NCBI GenBank assembly: GCA_964516135.1
Contig: CAZEWN010000003.1
Location: forward strand, 62,001 to 126,000
Reading direction: 5' to 3'
Source of the DNA: 34-65-8 sp964516135
GTDB taxonomy: Bacteria > Pseudomonadota > Alphaproteobacteria > Sphingomonadales > Sphingomonadaceae
DNA: 64,000 nucleotides
Shown: piece after piece, positions 50,449 to 59,454 of the stretch
Position numbering within the stretch: the stretch's first letter is position 1
How the letters are laid out: each line of letters begins with the position of its first letter
Program-made: the position numbers and the translations under genes
The notes under the pieces: model-generated
What the model was told of the DNA's origin: nothing
Database searches by the model: none
What the model saw: only the letters and a program-made list of their open reading frames with translations

Positions 50449-51386
50449 TATCCGATCTCCTTTGCGAGGGCCTCGATATCCGCCATCGAGAGCACGCTGA
50501 CCACCTCGGCACCCTTGTCGATACGACCGATCATCGGGCCCAGCACCTTGCCGCCCAATTCGACGAACTGCTCGACGCCGGCGCCGCGCATGGCCAGCAC
50601 GCTCTCGCGCCAGCGGACACGGCCCGTCACCTGTTCGACTAGCAGGCGGGCTTCTTCTGCCGGATCGGTGACCGGGGCCGCGGTCACATTCGCGTAAAGC
50701 GGCAGCGTGAAGCTGGCTGGCGGCGTTTCGCCCAATGCTTCGGCCATTGCATCGGCGGCGGGCTGCATCAGCGAACAGTGGAACGGCGCCGAAACGGGCA
50801 GCGGGATACCGCGCTTGATGCCGAAATCCTTCACCATGGCCACCGCCCGCTCGATCGCCTGCGCGTGGCCCGACAGCACGACCTGCGTCGGATCGTTGTC
50901 GTTCGCGACTTCGCAAACCTGGCCCTCGGCCGCGGCCTCGGCCAATTTACGCGCGGTTTCCAGCTCAGCGCCGAGCAGCGCGCACATCGCGCCTACCCCC
51001 ACCGGCACCGCCGCCTGCATCGCCTGTCCACGCAGCTTGAGCAGCCGCGCCGTGTCGGCGAGCGAGAACGCGCCGATCGCGCACAGCGCAGTGTATTCGC
51101 CGAGCGAATGGCCAGCGACGCAACCGCCCCGGTCCGCCAGTGACATGCCGAAATCGGCTTCCAGCACGCGCAGCACGGCGATGGCATTGGCCATGATCGC
51201 GGGCTGGGCGTTTTCGGTCAGGGTCAGCTCGCTTTCCGGCCCTTCGAACATGATGGTCGACAGGTTTTGCGACAGAGCGTCGTCGACCTCCTCGAACACG
51301 GCACGCGCGGCGGCGCTGGCGTCGGCAAGCGCGGCGCCCATGCCGATCTTCTGGCTCCCCTGGCCCGGGAAAACGAATGCTCTCAT
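50448..51386 (-). CDS. fabD: malonyl-CoA:ACP transacylase FabD
   Basis: 312 residues. FPGQGSQKIGMG opens the protein, the nucleophile is in GHSLGEYTAL, and PVSAPFHCSLMQPA holds the catalytic histidine. GAGGAGAG lies before the ATG at 51386. It loads malonyl groups on acyl carrier protein. Together with fabG it forms the fatty-acid unit; the ACP and fabF genes are outside the window. Confidence 0.95.
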   Translation of the reverse strand: MRAFVFPGQGSQKIGMGAALADASAAARAVFEEVDDALSQNLSTIMFEGPESELTLTENAQPAIMANAIAVLRVLEADFGMSLADRGGCVAGHSLGEYTALCAIGAFSLADTARLLKLRGQAMQAAVPVGVGAMCALLGAELETARKLAEAAAEGQVCEVANDNDPTQVVLSGHAQAIERAVAMVKDFGIKRGIPLPVSAPFHCSLMQPAADAMAEALGETPPASFTLPLYANVTAAPVTDPAEEARLLVEQVTGRVRWRESVLAMRGAGVEQFVELGGKVLGPMIGRIDKGAEVVSVLSMADIEALAKEIG

Positions 51387-51412
51387 GCGATCTCTCCTCA
51401 AGGGCGAGCCGA

Positions 51413-52240
51413 CTATGCGCCCGCGCCCCCGGCGGCAAGCCCGAAGGGGACCAGCTTGTTGCCCGCGTCATGCCCGATATCGGCAAACCCGAGATAGGGG
51501 ATGCCCGCGCGATCGCACCAGTGGCGCGCAATTTCCTCAGGCCCGGCGCCGAATGGCCGGTCGTTTTCGGGCACATCGACGAGCCGACCGAGCCTCAGCC
51601 CCGCGATGCCATGCAGGTGCTGGGTAACGTGAAAGAACAGCCTGTCGACCGCGTAAAGATGCTCTGCCACCTCCTCCACAAGCACCACGTGCCCGGCAAG
51701 ATCGGGCATCAGGTCGGTGCCGACCAGCATCGCCAATGTCATTAGGTTGAACGCGACCGTGGGCCGTTCGTCGAGCCCGCCCTCGAGCCCGCCCGCGCCG
51801 CCACCCAGATACGCCAGCGCGCGCAGCACCGCGGCCTCCCCCCCTTCGCGCGAGACGTCGAGCGCCATGGGGCCATGCACAGGCTTACCGATGCCAGCGC
51901 GATAGAGCGCTGCGAGCAGGTAGCCGGTGTCCGAATAGCCAAGGAAAGTCTTGCCATGCGCTGCCGCGCCCATTGCCGCCACCGCCGCGGCCGCGATGCG
52001 GTTGGAACCGTAGCCGCCGGCCGCAAACCAGATCGCGTCCACCGCCCCGTCGTTGGCGCATTCGAGCAAAGCGGCAAGGCGCGTCGCGTCGTCGCCCGCG
52101 AAATGGCCGTGGCGCGCGAAGCACTGACGGTGGAAGCGAAGGTCCAGAGTGGGAAAGTGCCGTGCCGCGAGATCGAGCACGGCGTCAGCCTGCTCGCGTT
52201 CAAGCCGTTTTCCGGGGGCACAGATCGCGATGCGGGTCAT
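51413..52240 (-). CDS. ldcA: LD-carboxypeptidase (peptidase family S66)
   Basis: 275 residues. ICAPGKRLER at the N-terminus, AAGGYGSNRIA and FLGYSDTGYLLAALY (serine region), and VLVEEVAEHLYAVDR in the middle are S66 hallmarks. It trims D-alanine from murein tetrapeptides in the cytoplasm for recycling. Divergent from the Mpl gene with a 53-base gap, which suits a joint recycling role. Confidence 0.87.
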   Translation of the reverse strand: MTRIAICAPGKRLEREQADAVLDLAARHFPTLDLRFHRQCFARHGHFAGDDATRLAALLECANDGAVDAIWFAAGGYGSNRIAAAAVAAMGAAAHGKTFLGYSDTGYLLAALYRAGIGKPVHGPMALDVSREGGEAAVLRALAYLGGGAGGLEGGLDERPTVAFNLMTLAMLVGTDLMPDLAGHVVLVEEVAEHLYAVDRLFFHVTQHLHGIAGLRLGRLVDVPENDRPFGAGPEEIARHWCDRAGIPYLGFADIGHDAGNKLVPFGLAAGGAGA

Positions 52241-52293
52241 GCGCCCCTCTACTCGGCTTGTGTTGGGCGGCACAACTGCATAGCTGACACGCG

Positions 52294-53721
52294 ATGAGCG
52301 AATTCCCCAATCCCGAAGACCTGTTTGCCCGCCCGTTCTTCTTCTGCGGGGTGGGCGGATCGGGGATGCTGCCGCTTGCCCAGATCGTGCGTGCACGCGG
52401 CGTGGAAGTCGCAGGTTCGGACCGGAGCCGCGACCAGGGCCGCACCCCGGAGAAGTTCGCCGCGCTGGAAAAGGACGGTTTCCGCCTGCACCCGCAGGAC
52501 GGGAGCGGGATCGTGTCGAAGGATCAGGTGCTGGTCGCCTCCGCTGCGGTCGAGGATACCGTGCCGGAAATCGTGCGCGGCAAGGAACTCGGCTGCCTGC
52601 GCCTCACCCGGGCGGAACTCAATTCCATCCTTTTCAACACCAGCGGCGCCGGGATCGCCATTGCAGGGACCAGCGGCAAATCAACCGTCACCGGCATGCT
52701 CGGCTGGATCATGCACAAGTCGGGCCGCGAGCCGACGGTGATGAATGGCGCGGTGATGAAGAATTTCGTCACGCCCGAAACGCCCTTCGCCAGTGCGGTG
52801 ATCGGTTCACCCAGCATTTACGTGTCCGAGGTGGACGAAAGCGACGGCTCGATCGCTCTTTATCGCCCGGCGGTTGGCGTCCTGCTCAATGTCAGCCTCG
52901 ACCACAAGAGCATGGCGGAACTGCGCGAACTGTTCGGGGACTTTCTCGGTCGCAGCCGCATTGCCGCGATCAACGCCGACGATTCCGAAGCGCTGGCGTT
53001 GCTGCCCCGTTCGCGCGAGGTGATCACTTTCGCGATCGACCAGCCTCGCGCGCAGATTGGCGTGGTGGCGGGCAGCATCGCGGAAGGGCCAACGCGGCAG
53101 GCGGCGCTCATCATCGACCGGCATGATGGCAGCGAACATCCGCTGACCCTCGCCATGCCTGGTCGCCACAACCTGGCCAACGCGCTCGCTGCGATCGCTG
53201 GCGCCGCGGCGGCTGGGGTTCCGGTGGCGGCCTCGGTCAGCGCGCTGGCGAGCTTCGCCGGCCTTGCGCGTCGGTTCGACGTGATCGGCACATCGCCTGG
53301 CGGGGTGACGGTGATCGACGACTTCGGCCACAATCCGGAGAAATGCGCCGCCACGCTACGGACGTTGAAGGCGCATCATGGCCGCGTGATCGCATTTTTC
53401 CAACCCCACGGGTACGGCCCCTTGCGCCAGATGGGCGCCGAACTGGCGGAAACGTTCGCCCGTGAGCTTGACCCCGATGACCGTACCCTGTTGTGCGATC
53501 CGGTCTATTTCGGCGGTACGGTCGATCGTAGCGATGGCAGCGAGCGCATCGTCGGCCTCGTTCGCGCCGCTGGCGGACAAGCGGAATACCTCCCGACGCG
53601 CGAGGAGGTCGCCGACCGCATCGCGTTCCTCGCCCGCCCCCGCGACCGGATCGTCGTGATGGGCGCGCGCGACGATACCCTGACGGCCTTCGCCCGCGAC
53701 CTGCTTGGCCGGATGGCGTGA
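52294..53721 (+). CDS. mpl: Mpl-type UDP-N-acetylmuramate:murein peptide ligase
   Basis: 475-residue Mur ligase. CGVGGSGMLPLA at the N-terminus and GTSGKSTVTGMLG (ATP loop) show MurC/Mpl kinship, and DDFGHNPEKCAATLR replaces the usual DDYAHHP box. The neighbour is an LD-carboxypeptidase, so attachment of recycled tripeptide to UDP-MurNAc is more likely than the essential MurC step, whose gene normally lies in the division cluster. The substitution of the DDYAHHP motif is worth noting. Confidence 0.82.
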   Translation: MSEFPNPEDLFARPFFFCGVGGSGMLPLAQIVRARGVEVAGSDRSRDQGRTPEKFAALEKDGFRLHPQDGSGIVSKDQVLVASAAVEDTVPEIVRGKELGCLRLTRAELNSILFNTSGAGIAIAGTSGKSTVTGMLGWIMHKSGREPTVMNGAVMKNFVTPETPFASAVIGSPSIYVSEVDESDGSIALYRPAVGVLLNVSLDHKSMAELRELFGDFLGRSRIAAINADDSEALALLPRSREVITFAIDQPRAQIGVVAGSIAEGPTRQAALIIDRHDGSEHPLTLAMPGRHNLANALAAIAGAAAAGVPVAASVSALASFAGLARRFDVIGTSPGGVTVIDDFGHNPEKCAATLRTLKAHHGRVIAFFQPHGYGPLRQMGAELAETFARELDPDDRTLLCDPVYFGGTVDRSDGSERIVGLVRAAGGQAEYLPTREEVADRIAFLARPRDRIVVMGARDDTLTAFARDLLGRMA

Positions 53722-53990
53722 ACGTCTATCGCGCCGCTGCCGGACACGTCCGCCTACTGCTCGCTGTCACCGCGCTCGGAGTGGTCGTGACGATCGCGTT
53801 CGAGCGTCAGTTCGGCCACAGCGTGATCCCGTTCGTGGCGACATCTATCCTGCTAATCGTGCTGAATTTTCGGATGGGCCGCTTCATGTGCCCGCGCTGC
53901 GGTAGCAATCTGTTCCTGCGCAAGGGGTGGGCCTGGCCGTGGCCCAACAAAGTTTGCAGCCAATGCGGCCTGGACCTCGAAAAGCCTTAG
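53718..53990 (+). CDS. small membrane protein with zinc ribbon
   Basis: 90 residues from a GTG overlapping the Mpl stop. Two hydrophobic helices (about 10-28 and 35-50) are followed by a C4 zinc ribbon, CPRCG and CSQCG, toward the C-terminus. No family name recognised. It is probably co-translated with mpl. The stop overlaps the end of the DUF808 gene on the other strand by four bases. Confidence 0.75.
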   Translation: MNVYRAAAGHVRLLLAVTALGVVVTIAFERQFGHSVIPFVATSILLIVLNFRMGRFMCPRCGSNLFLRKGWAWPWPNKVCSQCGLDLEKP

Positions 53991-54937
53991 TTCGCCCCGC
54001 TGGGATGCCCCAGCTTCAGCACCTTGTGCAGCACGAAAACAATGACCGCGCCGATCAGCAAGCCCAACAGCGCGGAAATCCCGGCATAGGTCGCCCAGCC
54101 GAACAAGCCGCCCAGCGGCCCGGTCTTGCGTTCGACCCATTCCTCGGTCCCGTGCGCCATTTCGGACCAAGAGTGGACACCCACCTCGTGCAGGCCGTGG
54201 AGGATGATCCCGCCACCGACCCACAGCATCGCCACGGTGCCAATGACCGACAGTAACGTCAGCACCCGGGGCATTGCGGCGAGCAGGAAGCGCCCCAGCC
54301 TGCGCGCGACGGCGGCCGGTTTCTCCACCAGGTGCAGGCCAACATCGTCCATCTTCACGATCAGCGCGACCACGCCATAGACCGCCACCGTCACTGCTAT
54401 ACCCACGATCGCCAGAACAATCCCGCGCGTCAGCAGCGTATCGGCGGCCACCTCGTTGAGCGTGATCGCCATGATCTCGGCCGATAGAATGAAATCGGTG
54501 CGGATCGCACCCGCCACGCGCTGCTGCTCGAACCGGGCCGGATCCTCGATCGGATCTTCCAGCGTCTTGCCATGCTTCTCGCCGCCCAGCCGCTCGATCA
54601 CCTTTTCCGCGCCTTCATAGCACAGGTAGGCGCCGCCCAGCATCAGCAGCCAGATTACCAGCCACGGCAGGAATTCACTCAGGATCAGCGCACCCGGCAG
54701 CAGAAACAACAGCTTGTTCTTCAAGCTACCCTTGGCAATCGACCAGATCACCGGCAGCTCGCGCGCGGGATCGAGTCCGGTGACATAGCCCGGTGTCACC
54801 GCCGCGTCGTCAATCACCACGCCCGCGGTTTTGCTACCCGCGCGCCCCGCCACGATGGATATGTCATCAATCGATACCGCCGCCTTGCGCGCGATCACGG
54901 CGACGTCGTCGAGCAATGCGACCAGACCACCAGGCAT
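53987..54937 (-). CDS. DUF808 family inner-membrane protein (YedI-like)
   Basis: 316 residues from the ATG at 54937, where AGGAGAG serves as ribosome site and GGLVALLDDVAVIARKAA is the usual beginning. About six transmembrane helices are present, with KNKLLFLLPGALILSEFLPW and RTDFILSAEIMAITL typical of the family. Function unknown. Divergent from the rpsF operon. Confidence 0.88.
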   Translation of the reverse strand: MPGGLVALLDDVAVIARKAAVSIDDISIVAGRAGSKTAGVVIDDAAVTPGYVTGLDPARELPVIWSIAKGSLKNKLLFLLPGALILSEFLPWLVIWLLMLGGAYLCYEGAEKVIERLGGEKHGKTLEDPIEDPARFEQQRVAGAIRTDFILSAEIMAITLNEVAADTLLTRGIVLAIVGIAVTVAVYGVVALIVKMDDVGLHLVEKPAAVARRLGRFLLAAMPRVLTLLSVIGTVAMLWVGGGIILHGLHEVGVHSWSEMAHGTEEWVERKTGPLGGLFGWATYAGISALLGLLIGAVIVFVLHKVLKLGHPSGAN

Positions 54938-54999
54938 GCGACTCTCCTGAAACAAGCGTGGCTTCCGGCACTGCCCGGCGCGCGCGATGCTCGCAAGCC

Positions 55000-55027
55000 T
55001 TGCTTTCCGCGCCGATCGCGCTATGTG
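55000..55027 (+). promoter_or_regulatory. candidate promoter of the rpsF operon
   Basis: TTGCTT and TATGTG are spaced 16 bases apart, a plausible housekeeping-sigma promoter 97 bases upstream of rpsF. The leader between is GC-rich and could fold (CCGGTACGCCGGGG is part of it). In many bacteria this leader binds the S6:S18 pair for feedback; the motif was not verified here. Confidence 0.35.
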
Positions 55028-55124
55028 CGCCGCTTCCCGGTACGCCGGGGTGAAGAAAGCCGGAGGGGCCCCGCAATCCCGCGGATCAGCCAGCGATCGG
55101 CATTACAGTGAAGGAACGCGAAGC

Positions 55125-55490
55125 ATGGCTCTGTACGAGCATGTCTTTCTCGCGCGTCAGGATTTGAGCCAAGCTCAGGTCGATGCGCTGGCGGCAGCCG
55201 CCACCGAGATCGTCGAATCGAACAACGGCAAGGTCACCAAGACGGAGACCTGGGGCCTCAAGTCCCTCGCCTACAAGATCGACCGCAACCGCAAGGCGCA
55301 CTTCGTCCTGCTCAACATCGAGGGCCCCGGCGCCGTCGTGGCAGAGCTCGAGCGCCAGACCCGCATCAACGAAGACGTCATCCGCTACCTCACCATCCGT
55401 GTCGACGAACACGAGACCGGCCCGAGCGTGATGATGCGCAAGAACGACCGCGACAAGAAGCGTCGCGATGCACGCGAGGAGCGCGACTGA
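55125..55490 (+). CDS. rpsF: 30S ribosomal protein S6
   Basis: 121 residues starting MALYEHVFLARQDLS, with TKTETWGLKSLAYKI and RNRKAHFVLLNI. AAGGAA precedes the ATG at 55125. The C-terminal tail is very charged and ends EERD. RimK-type enzymes add glutamates to the S6 C-terminus, and rimK lies 4 kb further along. First gene of the rpsF-rpsR-rplI unit; its last base is shared with the first base of rpsR. Confidence 0.97.
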   Translation: MALYEHVFLARQDLSQAQVDALAAAATEIVESNNGKVTKTETWGLKSLAYKIDRNRKAHFVLLNIEGPGAVVAELERQTRINEDVIRYLTIRVDEHETGPSVMMRKNDRDKKRRDAREERD

Positions 55491-55714
55491 TGGCCCGCCC
55501 GTTTTTCCGCCGCCGCAAGACTTGCCCGTTCTCGGCCAAGAATGCGCCTAAGATCGATTACAAGGACACGCGCCTGCTGCAGGGCTTCATGTCCGAGCGT
55601 GGCAAGATCGTGCCCAGCCGCATCACCGCGGTCAGCGCCAAGAAGCAGCGCGAACTCGCCCAGGCGATCAAGCGTTCGCGTCAGATCGGCCTGCTGCCGT
55701 ACGTCGTGAAGTAA
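55490..55714 (+). CDS. rpsR: 30S ribosomal protein S18
   Basis: 74 residues. RPFFRRRKTCPFSAKNAP and ITAVSAKKQRELAQAIKRSR are diagnostic. S18 binds 16S rRNA together with S6. The start overlaps the rpsF stop by one base (TGATG). Confidence 0.97.
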   Translation: MARPFFRRRKTCPFSAKNAPKIDYKDTRLLQGFMSERGKIVPSRITAVSAKKQRELAQAIKRSRQIGLLPYVVK

Positions 55715-55727
55715 GGGGAGACTGAAC

Positions 55728-56339
55728 ATGGATATCATCCTCCTCGAACGGATCGAGAAGCTCGGCAGCATTGGCGATGTCGTGACCGTCAAGGACGGCT
55801 ACGCCCGCAACTTCCTCCTGCCGCAGAACAAGGCACTGCGCGCCAACGACGCCAACAAGAAGGTGTTCGAGGCAAATCGCGAGCGTCTTGAAAAGGAAAA
55901 CGCCGAGAAGCGTTCGTCCGCCGAAACCCAGGGCGAAAAGGTCGCCGGGGCCGAGGTGGTATTGATCCGCGCGTCTTCGAACGCCGGCCAGCTCTACGGT
56001 TCGGTCAGCGTCCGTGACATTGTCGCCGGCCTTACGGAACAGGGGCACCAGGTCGACAAGCGCCAGGTCATCATGGGCCAGCCGATCAAGACCATCGGCA
56101 TGCACGACGTCACCGTCGCGCTGCATCCGGAAGTCCACGTGACGGTGAAGGCCAATGTCGCCCGTTCGGACGACGAGGCTGAACTGCAGCGTCAGGGCGT
56201 CGACGTTCTCGCCCAGATGTTCGAAGACGATCAGGCGGCGGCCGAGGAACAGGCCGAGGCGAACCGCATCGCGCCGAACCTCGAGCCGGGTGAAATCCCT
56301 GCCGACATGCTCGAGGACCGCGCGGGCGACGACGCCTGA
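55728..56339 (+). CDS. rplI: 50S ribosomal protein L9
   Basis: 203 residues. MDIILLERIEKLGSIGDVV and GYARNFLLPQNKALRA form the N-domain, a long helix follows and a C-domain binds 23S rRNA. The tail of about 50 residues beyond the usual C-domain is acidic (DDEAELQRQGVDVL onward), longer than the E. coli protein and common in sphingomonads. GGGGAG lies upstream. Confidence 0.96.
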   Translation: MDIILLERIEKLGSIGDVVTVKDGYARNFLLPQNKALRANDANKKVFEANRERLEKENAEKRSSAETQGEKVAGAEVVLIRASSNAGQLYGSVSVRDIVAGLTEQGHQVDKRQVIMGQPIKTIGMHDVTVALHPEVHVTVKANVARSDDEAELQRQGVDVLAQMFEDDQAAAEEQAEANRIAPNLEPGEIPADMLEDRAGDDA

Positions 56340-56365
56340 TCGCGTCCACGCTCGTGACATTCAAG

Positions 56366-56398
56366 AAGGGCGCGATCCTGCCGGGTCGCGCCCTTTTT
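56366..56398 (+). terminator. intrinsic terminator of the rpsF-rpsR-rplI operon
   Basis: AAGGGCGCGA and TCGCGCCCTT form a perfect 10-bp stem with a 10-base loop; TTTTT ends the right arm. It lies 27 bases past the rplI stop. Confidence 0.93.
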
Positions 56399-56443
56399 GC
56401 GTCCAGCTTTGTCAATCACCGCATCTGGCGTTAGGGGCCCGCC

Positions 56444-57883
56444 ATGGAATCAGTCGACAGTATCATCGCCGAACTGGACGGCATCTATGCCGCCGCCGTA
56501 GAGCGGCTGCGCGCCGACGTGATCGCCTTTGGGCGTGATGGCACCCTGCCCCCGCCCGAACGGCGCAGCGACGGCAGCTATGCCTACCCCGAACTGATCC
56601 TTCGTTTTACCGGCGGCAAGCAGCCCGATGATCGCAGCCGCGCCTTCGGGCGCCTGAACACGCCCGGCACTTATGCCACCACCGTCACCCGGCCCGAACT
56701 GTTCGCGGACTACTTGCGCGACCAGCTGGAACTGATTGCCGGCGATTATGATGTCACACTCGAAACGCGCGCCTCGCGCCAGGAAATCCCGTTTCCCTAT
56801 GTCCTGGATGGCGAAGTGGTGGCGGAACTCGCCGGCATTGCGCCCGCCGAAATCGCGCGTCATTTCCCCGCGACCGAGTTGGCCGACATCGGCGACGAGC
56901 TGGCTGACGGGATCGAACTTGGCGGCCCGGGTGATGCGATCCCGCTGTCTCTGTTCGATGGCCTTCGCACCGACTTCAGCCTCGCGCGTCTGGCCCACTA
57001 TACCGGGACCCGGCCCGAAGATTTCCAGCGTTTCATCCTGTTCACCAACTACCACCGCTATGTCGACGAGTTCGTCGATTGGGCGGGGGCGCAGCTGGGC
57101 CGCGATGGCTATACCGCGCTGTCGGGCGCGGGCGGACTTCATCTTGATGAGCCGACCGAGAACGCGCGCTTGCGCCTGTCCGACACCGCCTGGCGCCGTC
57201 ACCAGATGCCCGCCTATCACCTGATCGGCGAAGGGCGCGGCGGGATCACGCTGGTCAATATCGGCGTCGGCCCTTCCAACGCCAAGACGATCTGCGATCA
57301 CCTCGCAGTGCTGAGGCCCGAGGCGTGGCTGATGATCGGCCACTGCGGCGGCCTGCGGCCCACGCAGAAGATCGGCGATTATGTTCTCGCCCATGCTTAC
57401 CTGCGCGATGATCATGTGCTCGACCCGGTGCTACCGCCCGAAATTCCGCTGCCAGCGATCGCCGAGGTACAGCAGGCGCTGGCGATGGCGGCGGAGGAAG
57501 TATCCGGCGAGCATGGCAGCGACCTCAAGAAGCGCATGCGGACGGGCACGGTCGTCACCACTGACGATCGCAACTGGGAACTGCGCTACACCCAATCCGC
57601 GCGCCGCCTGAGCCTGAGCCGCGCGGTTGGCATCGATATGGAAAGCGCGACCATCGCCGCGCAGGGCTACCGCTTCCGCGTCCCCTACGGCACGTTGCTA
57701 TGCGTCAGCGACAAGCCGCTCCACGGCGAAATCAAGCTGCCAGGCCAGGCAAACACCTTTTACGAAGAAGCGATTGCCGCCCACCTCCAGATCGGCGTCG
57801 CCGCGTGCCGAAGGTTGCGCGCCGAGGGCAACCGGCTGCATTCGCGCAAGCTGCGGGCGTTCAACGAACCGCCGTTTCGGTGA
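56444..57883 (+). CDS. amn: AMP nucleosidase
   Basis: 479 residues. It hydrolyses AMP to adenine and ribose 5-phosphate. The N-terminal Amn domain (about 1-200) is followed by the phosphorylase-like domain with IGVGPSNAKTICDHLAV, MIGHCGGLRPTQ and VGIDMESATIAAQGYRF. The last 23 bases overlap the end of the receiver gene on the other strand. Confidence 0.94.
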   Translation: MESVDSIIAELDGIYAAAVERLRADVIAFGRDGTLPPPERRSDGSYAYPELILRFTGGKQPDDRSRAFGRLNTPGTYATTVTRPELFADYLRDQLELIAGDYDVTLETRASRQEIPFPYVLDGEVVAELAGIAPAEIARHFPATELADIGDELADGIELGGPGDAIPLSLFDGLRTDFSLARLAHYTGTRPEDFQRFILFTNYHRYVDEFVDWAGAQLGRDGYTALSGAGGLHLDEPTENARLRLSDTAWRRHQMPAYHLIGEGRGGITLVNIGVGPSNAKTICDHLAVLRPEAWLMIGHCGGLRPTQKIGDYVLAHAYLRDDHVLDPVLPPEIPLPAIAEVQQALAMAAEEVSGEHGSDLKKRMRTGTVVTTDDRNWELRYTQSARRLSLSRAVGIDMESATIAAQGYRFRVPYGTLLCVSDKPLHGEIKLPGQANTFYEEAIAAHLQIGVAACRRLRAEGNRLHSRKLRAFNEPPFR

Positions 57884-58235
57884 CATCCAGCTTGAGAAGG
57901 CCGATCACGGTTTCGACCAGCACCCGGGATGTAGTTGGCTTAGGAATGACCGGCGCATCGAGATCTCGGAGAAATTCTCCCTGACGGTCCAGATCTCCCG
58001 TGTGGAGAACGAATGGCACCGATTTCGAGCGGAGCAAGGCGGCGACCGGAGCACAAGTCTGCCCCTGCCCCAAGTTGACATCAAGGACCGCGCCATCGAG
58101 GTCGATTTCGTCAGCGACCGCAAGGGCCGCATCGCAATTTGCCGCGACATGCGGCTCTACACCGACATCTTCGAACGCAAGTTGCAGGTCCATCGCGATG
58201 AACGGTTCGTCTTCCAGTATAAGTATCCTCAGCAT
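57861..58235 (-). CDS. single-domain response regulator (LovR-like)
   Basis: 124-residue stand-alone receiver. Acidic pocket E8-D9-E10 region (LILEDEPF), phospho-acceptor D52 in AVLDVNLG, T79 region VLHTGD and K99 in IPKP are in place. It has no output domain. Placed 24 bases downstream of the LOV kinase gene on the same strand, so it is very probably its phosphorylation partner, as for LovR proteins. The end overlaps amn. Confidence 0.85.
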   Translation of the reverse strand: MLRILILEDEPFIAMDLQLAFEDVGVEPHVAANCDAALAVADEIDLDGAVLDVNLGQGQTCAPVAALLRSKSVPFVLHTGDLDRQGEFLRDLDAPVIPKPTTSRVLVETVIGLLKLDVTETAVR

Positions 58236-58259
58236 TCAGGACCTTTCATCGGCGACATC

Positions 58260-59348
58260 TCAAGACTGGATAGGCAACCAAATCTGTGCGTGCAGTCCGC
58301 TGTGGTGCCATTCGCGTTCCAGCACTGCGCGAGAATGCGCCAGCAACGTGTCCGCGATCGTCAAACCAGTACCGGTGGTACCAACCGGCTCCGTGATGGC
58401 AGGACCGCCCCGTTCCACCCAGTCAATCAGCAAGCTTTCGCGTCCATGGCGGTCGGGCTCATGCCGCCAGCCGACCTCGATCGTCCCGCTCTCGGTTGAA
58501 AGCGCGCCATATTTGGTAGCGTTGGTTGCCAGTTCATGCAGCGTCAGCCCGATCAGGGAAACCGCATTGGGATTGGTCCTTACGCCGTTGCCGGTGAACC
58601 CGATCCGATCGCCTTCGGGATCGTAGGGCTGGAGTACCGACTTGATGGCCTGCCCGATCTCGACCGTCCCGAAAACGGCATCGTCGAGCGTTGGCTCGTA
58701 GGCCCGCGCCAGGGCTTGCACCCGTTCATTGATAGCATCGGCCGCATCCCTTACCTTGAGCGAGCGACCTGTGATCGAGATTATCCCGCCGATGACAGAA
58801 AATACATTCTTGAGCCGGTGCGACACCTCGCGCGCCATCATGCGAGCGTGCTTCTCCTCCTCGCGGGCGAGGTGAATGTCGGTTACGTCCCACTGACTGC
58901 CGAAGAAGTAAACCAGCTTTCCTGCCGCATCATAAATCGGACCCAGGTGCAGCGCGTTCCAGAATGTGGACCCGTCCTTGCGGTAATTCAGCAACTCGAT
59001 CACCGCGACCTCCTCGCGTGCAAGCGCTTCCTTGAGGCGATCCAGCTGCCGACGACTGGTTTTAGGGCCTTGGAGAAAGCGGCAATTCCGCCCGATGATC
59101 TCATGGCTGGGATAGCCGGTAAGCTTCTCGAACGAAGTGTTGCAAAAAACGATCGGATCGTCGGGCAAATTGGGGTCAGTCAAACATACCGCCATACGCG
59201 TCTGCGCCATGGCCTGCTCGAACAGCATGCCGGACGCGCCGGAAAACCCCGGGCGCCCAGTCACCGTTTCGGCCGAATTCGCGTTGGCGATATGGACCTG
59301 GTCCGAACCGATCAAGCGACCGAACTGGGCGTCGTGGTCACGCGACAT
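58260..59348 (-). CDS. LOV-domain HWE-family histidine kinase, blue-light sensor
   Basis: 362 residues. A PAS/LOV domain (about 40-160) carries GRNCRFLQG, where C89 is the cysteine that forms the flavin adduct under blue light, and the flanking TGYPSHEIIG and WDVTDIHL. The kinase part has the phospho-acceptor H177 in REVSHRLKN, ELATNATKYGALS (N-box) and LIDWVERGGPAI, the W-x-E pattern of HWE kinases. The protein resembles the short LOV kinases of Erythrobacter litoralis. Soluble. The partner receiver follows. Confidence 0.92.
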   Translation of the reverse strand: MSRDHDAQFGRLIGSDQVHIANANSAETVTGRPGFSGASGMLFEQAMAQTRMAVCLTDPNLPDDPIVFCNTSFEKLTGYPSHEIIGRNCRFLQGPKTSRRQLDRLKEALAREEVAVIELLNYRKDGSTFWNALHLGPIYDAAGKLVYFFGSQWDVTDIHLAREEEKHARMMAREVSHRLKNVFSVIGGIISITGRSLKVRDAADAINERVQALARAYEPTLDDAVFGTVEIGQAIKSVLQPYDPEGDRIGFTGNGVRTNPNAVSLIGLTLHELATNATKYGALSTESGTIEVGWRHEPDRHGRESLLIDWVERGGPAITEPVGTTGTGLTIADTLLAHSRAVLEREWHHSGLHAQIWLPIQS

Positions 59349-59454
59349 GGATTTCCTCTATCTGCGCCAAAGCGATCGTCGCGAGATCTTGCCGCGACGC
59401 CCTATCAACAAACAAGCCTTTGATAAGTTCTCGACAGGAGTCGTCGGGATCATG

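Noticed and set aside
49696..50916. FabG with a long N-terminal extension
   Set aside because: The extension is a shifted reading of fabD. The TAATG overlap marks the real start at 50448.
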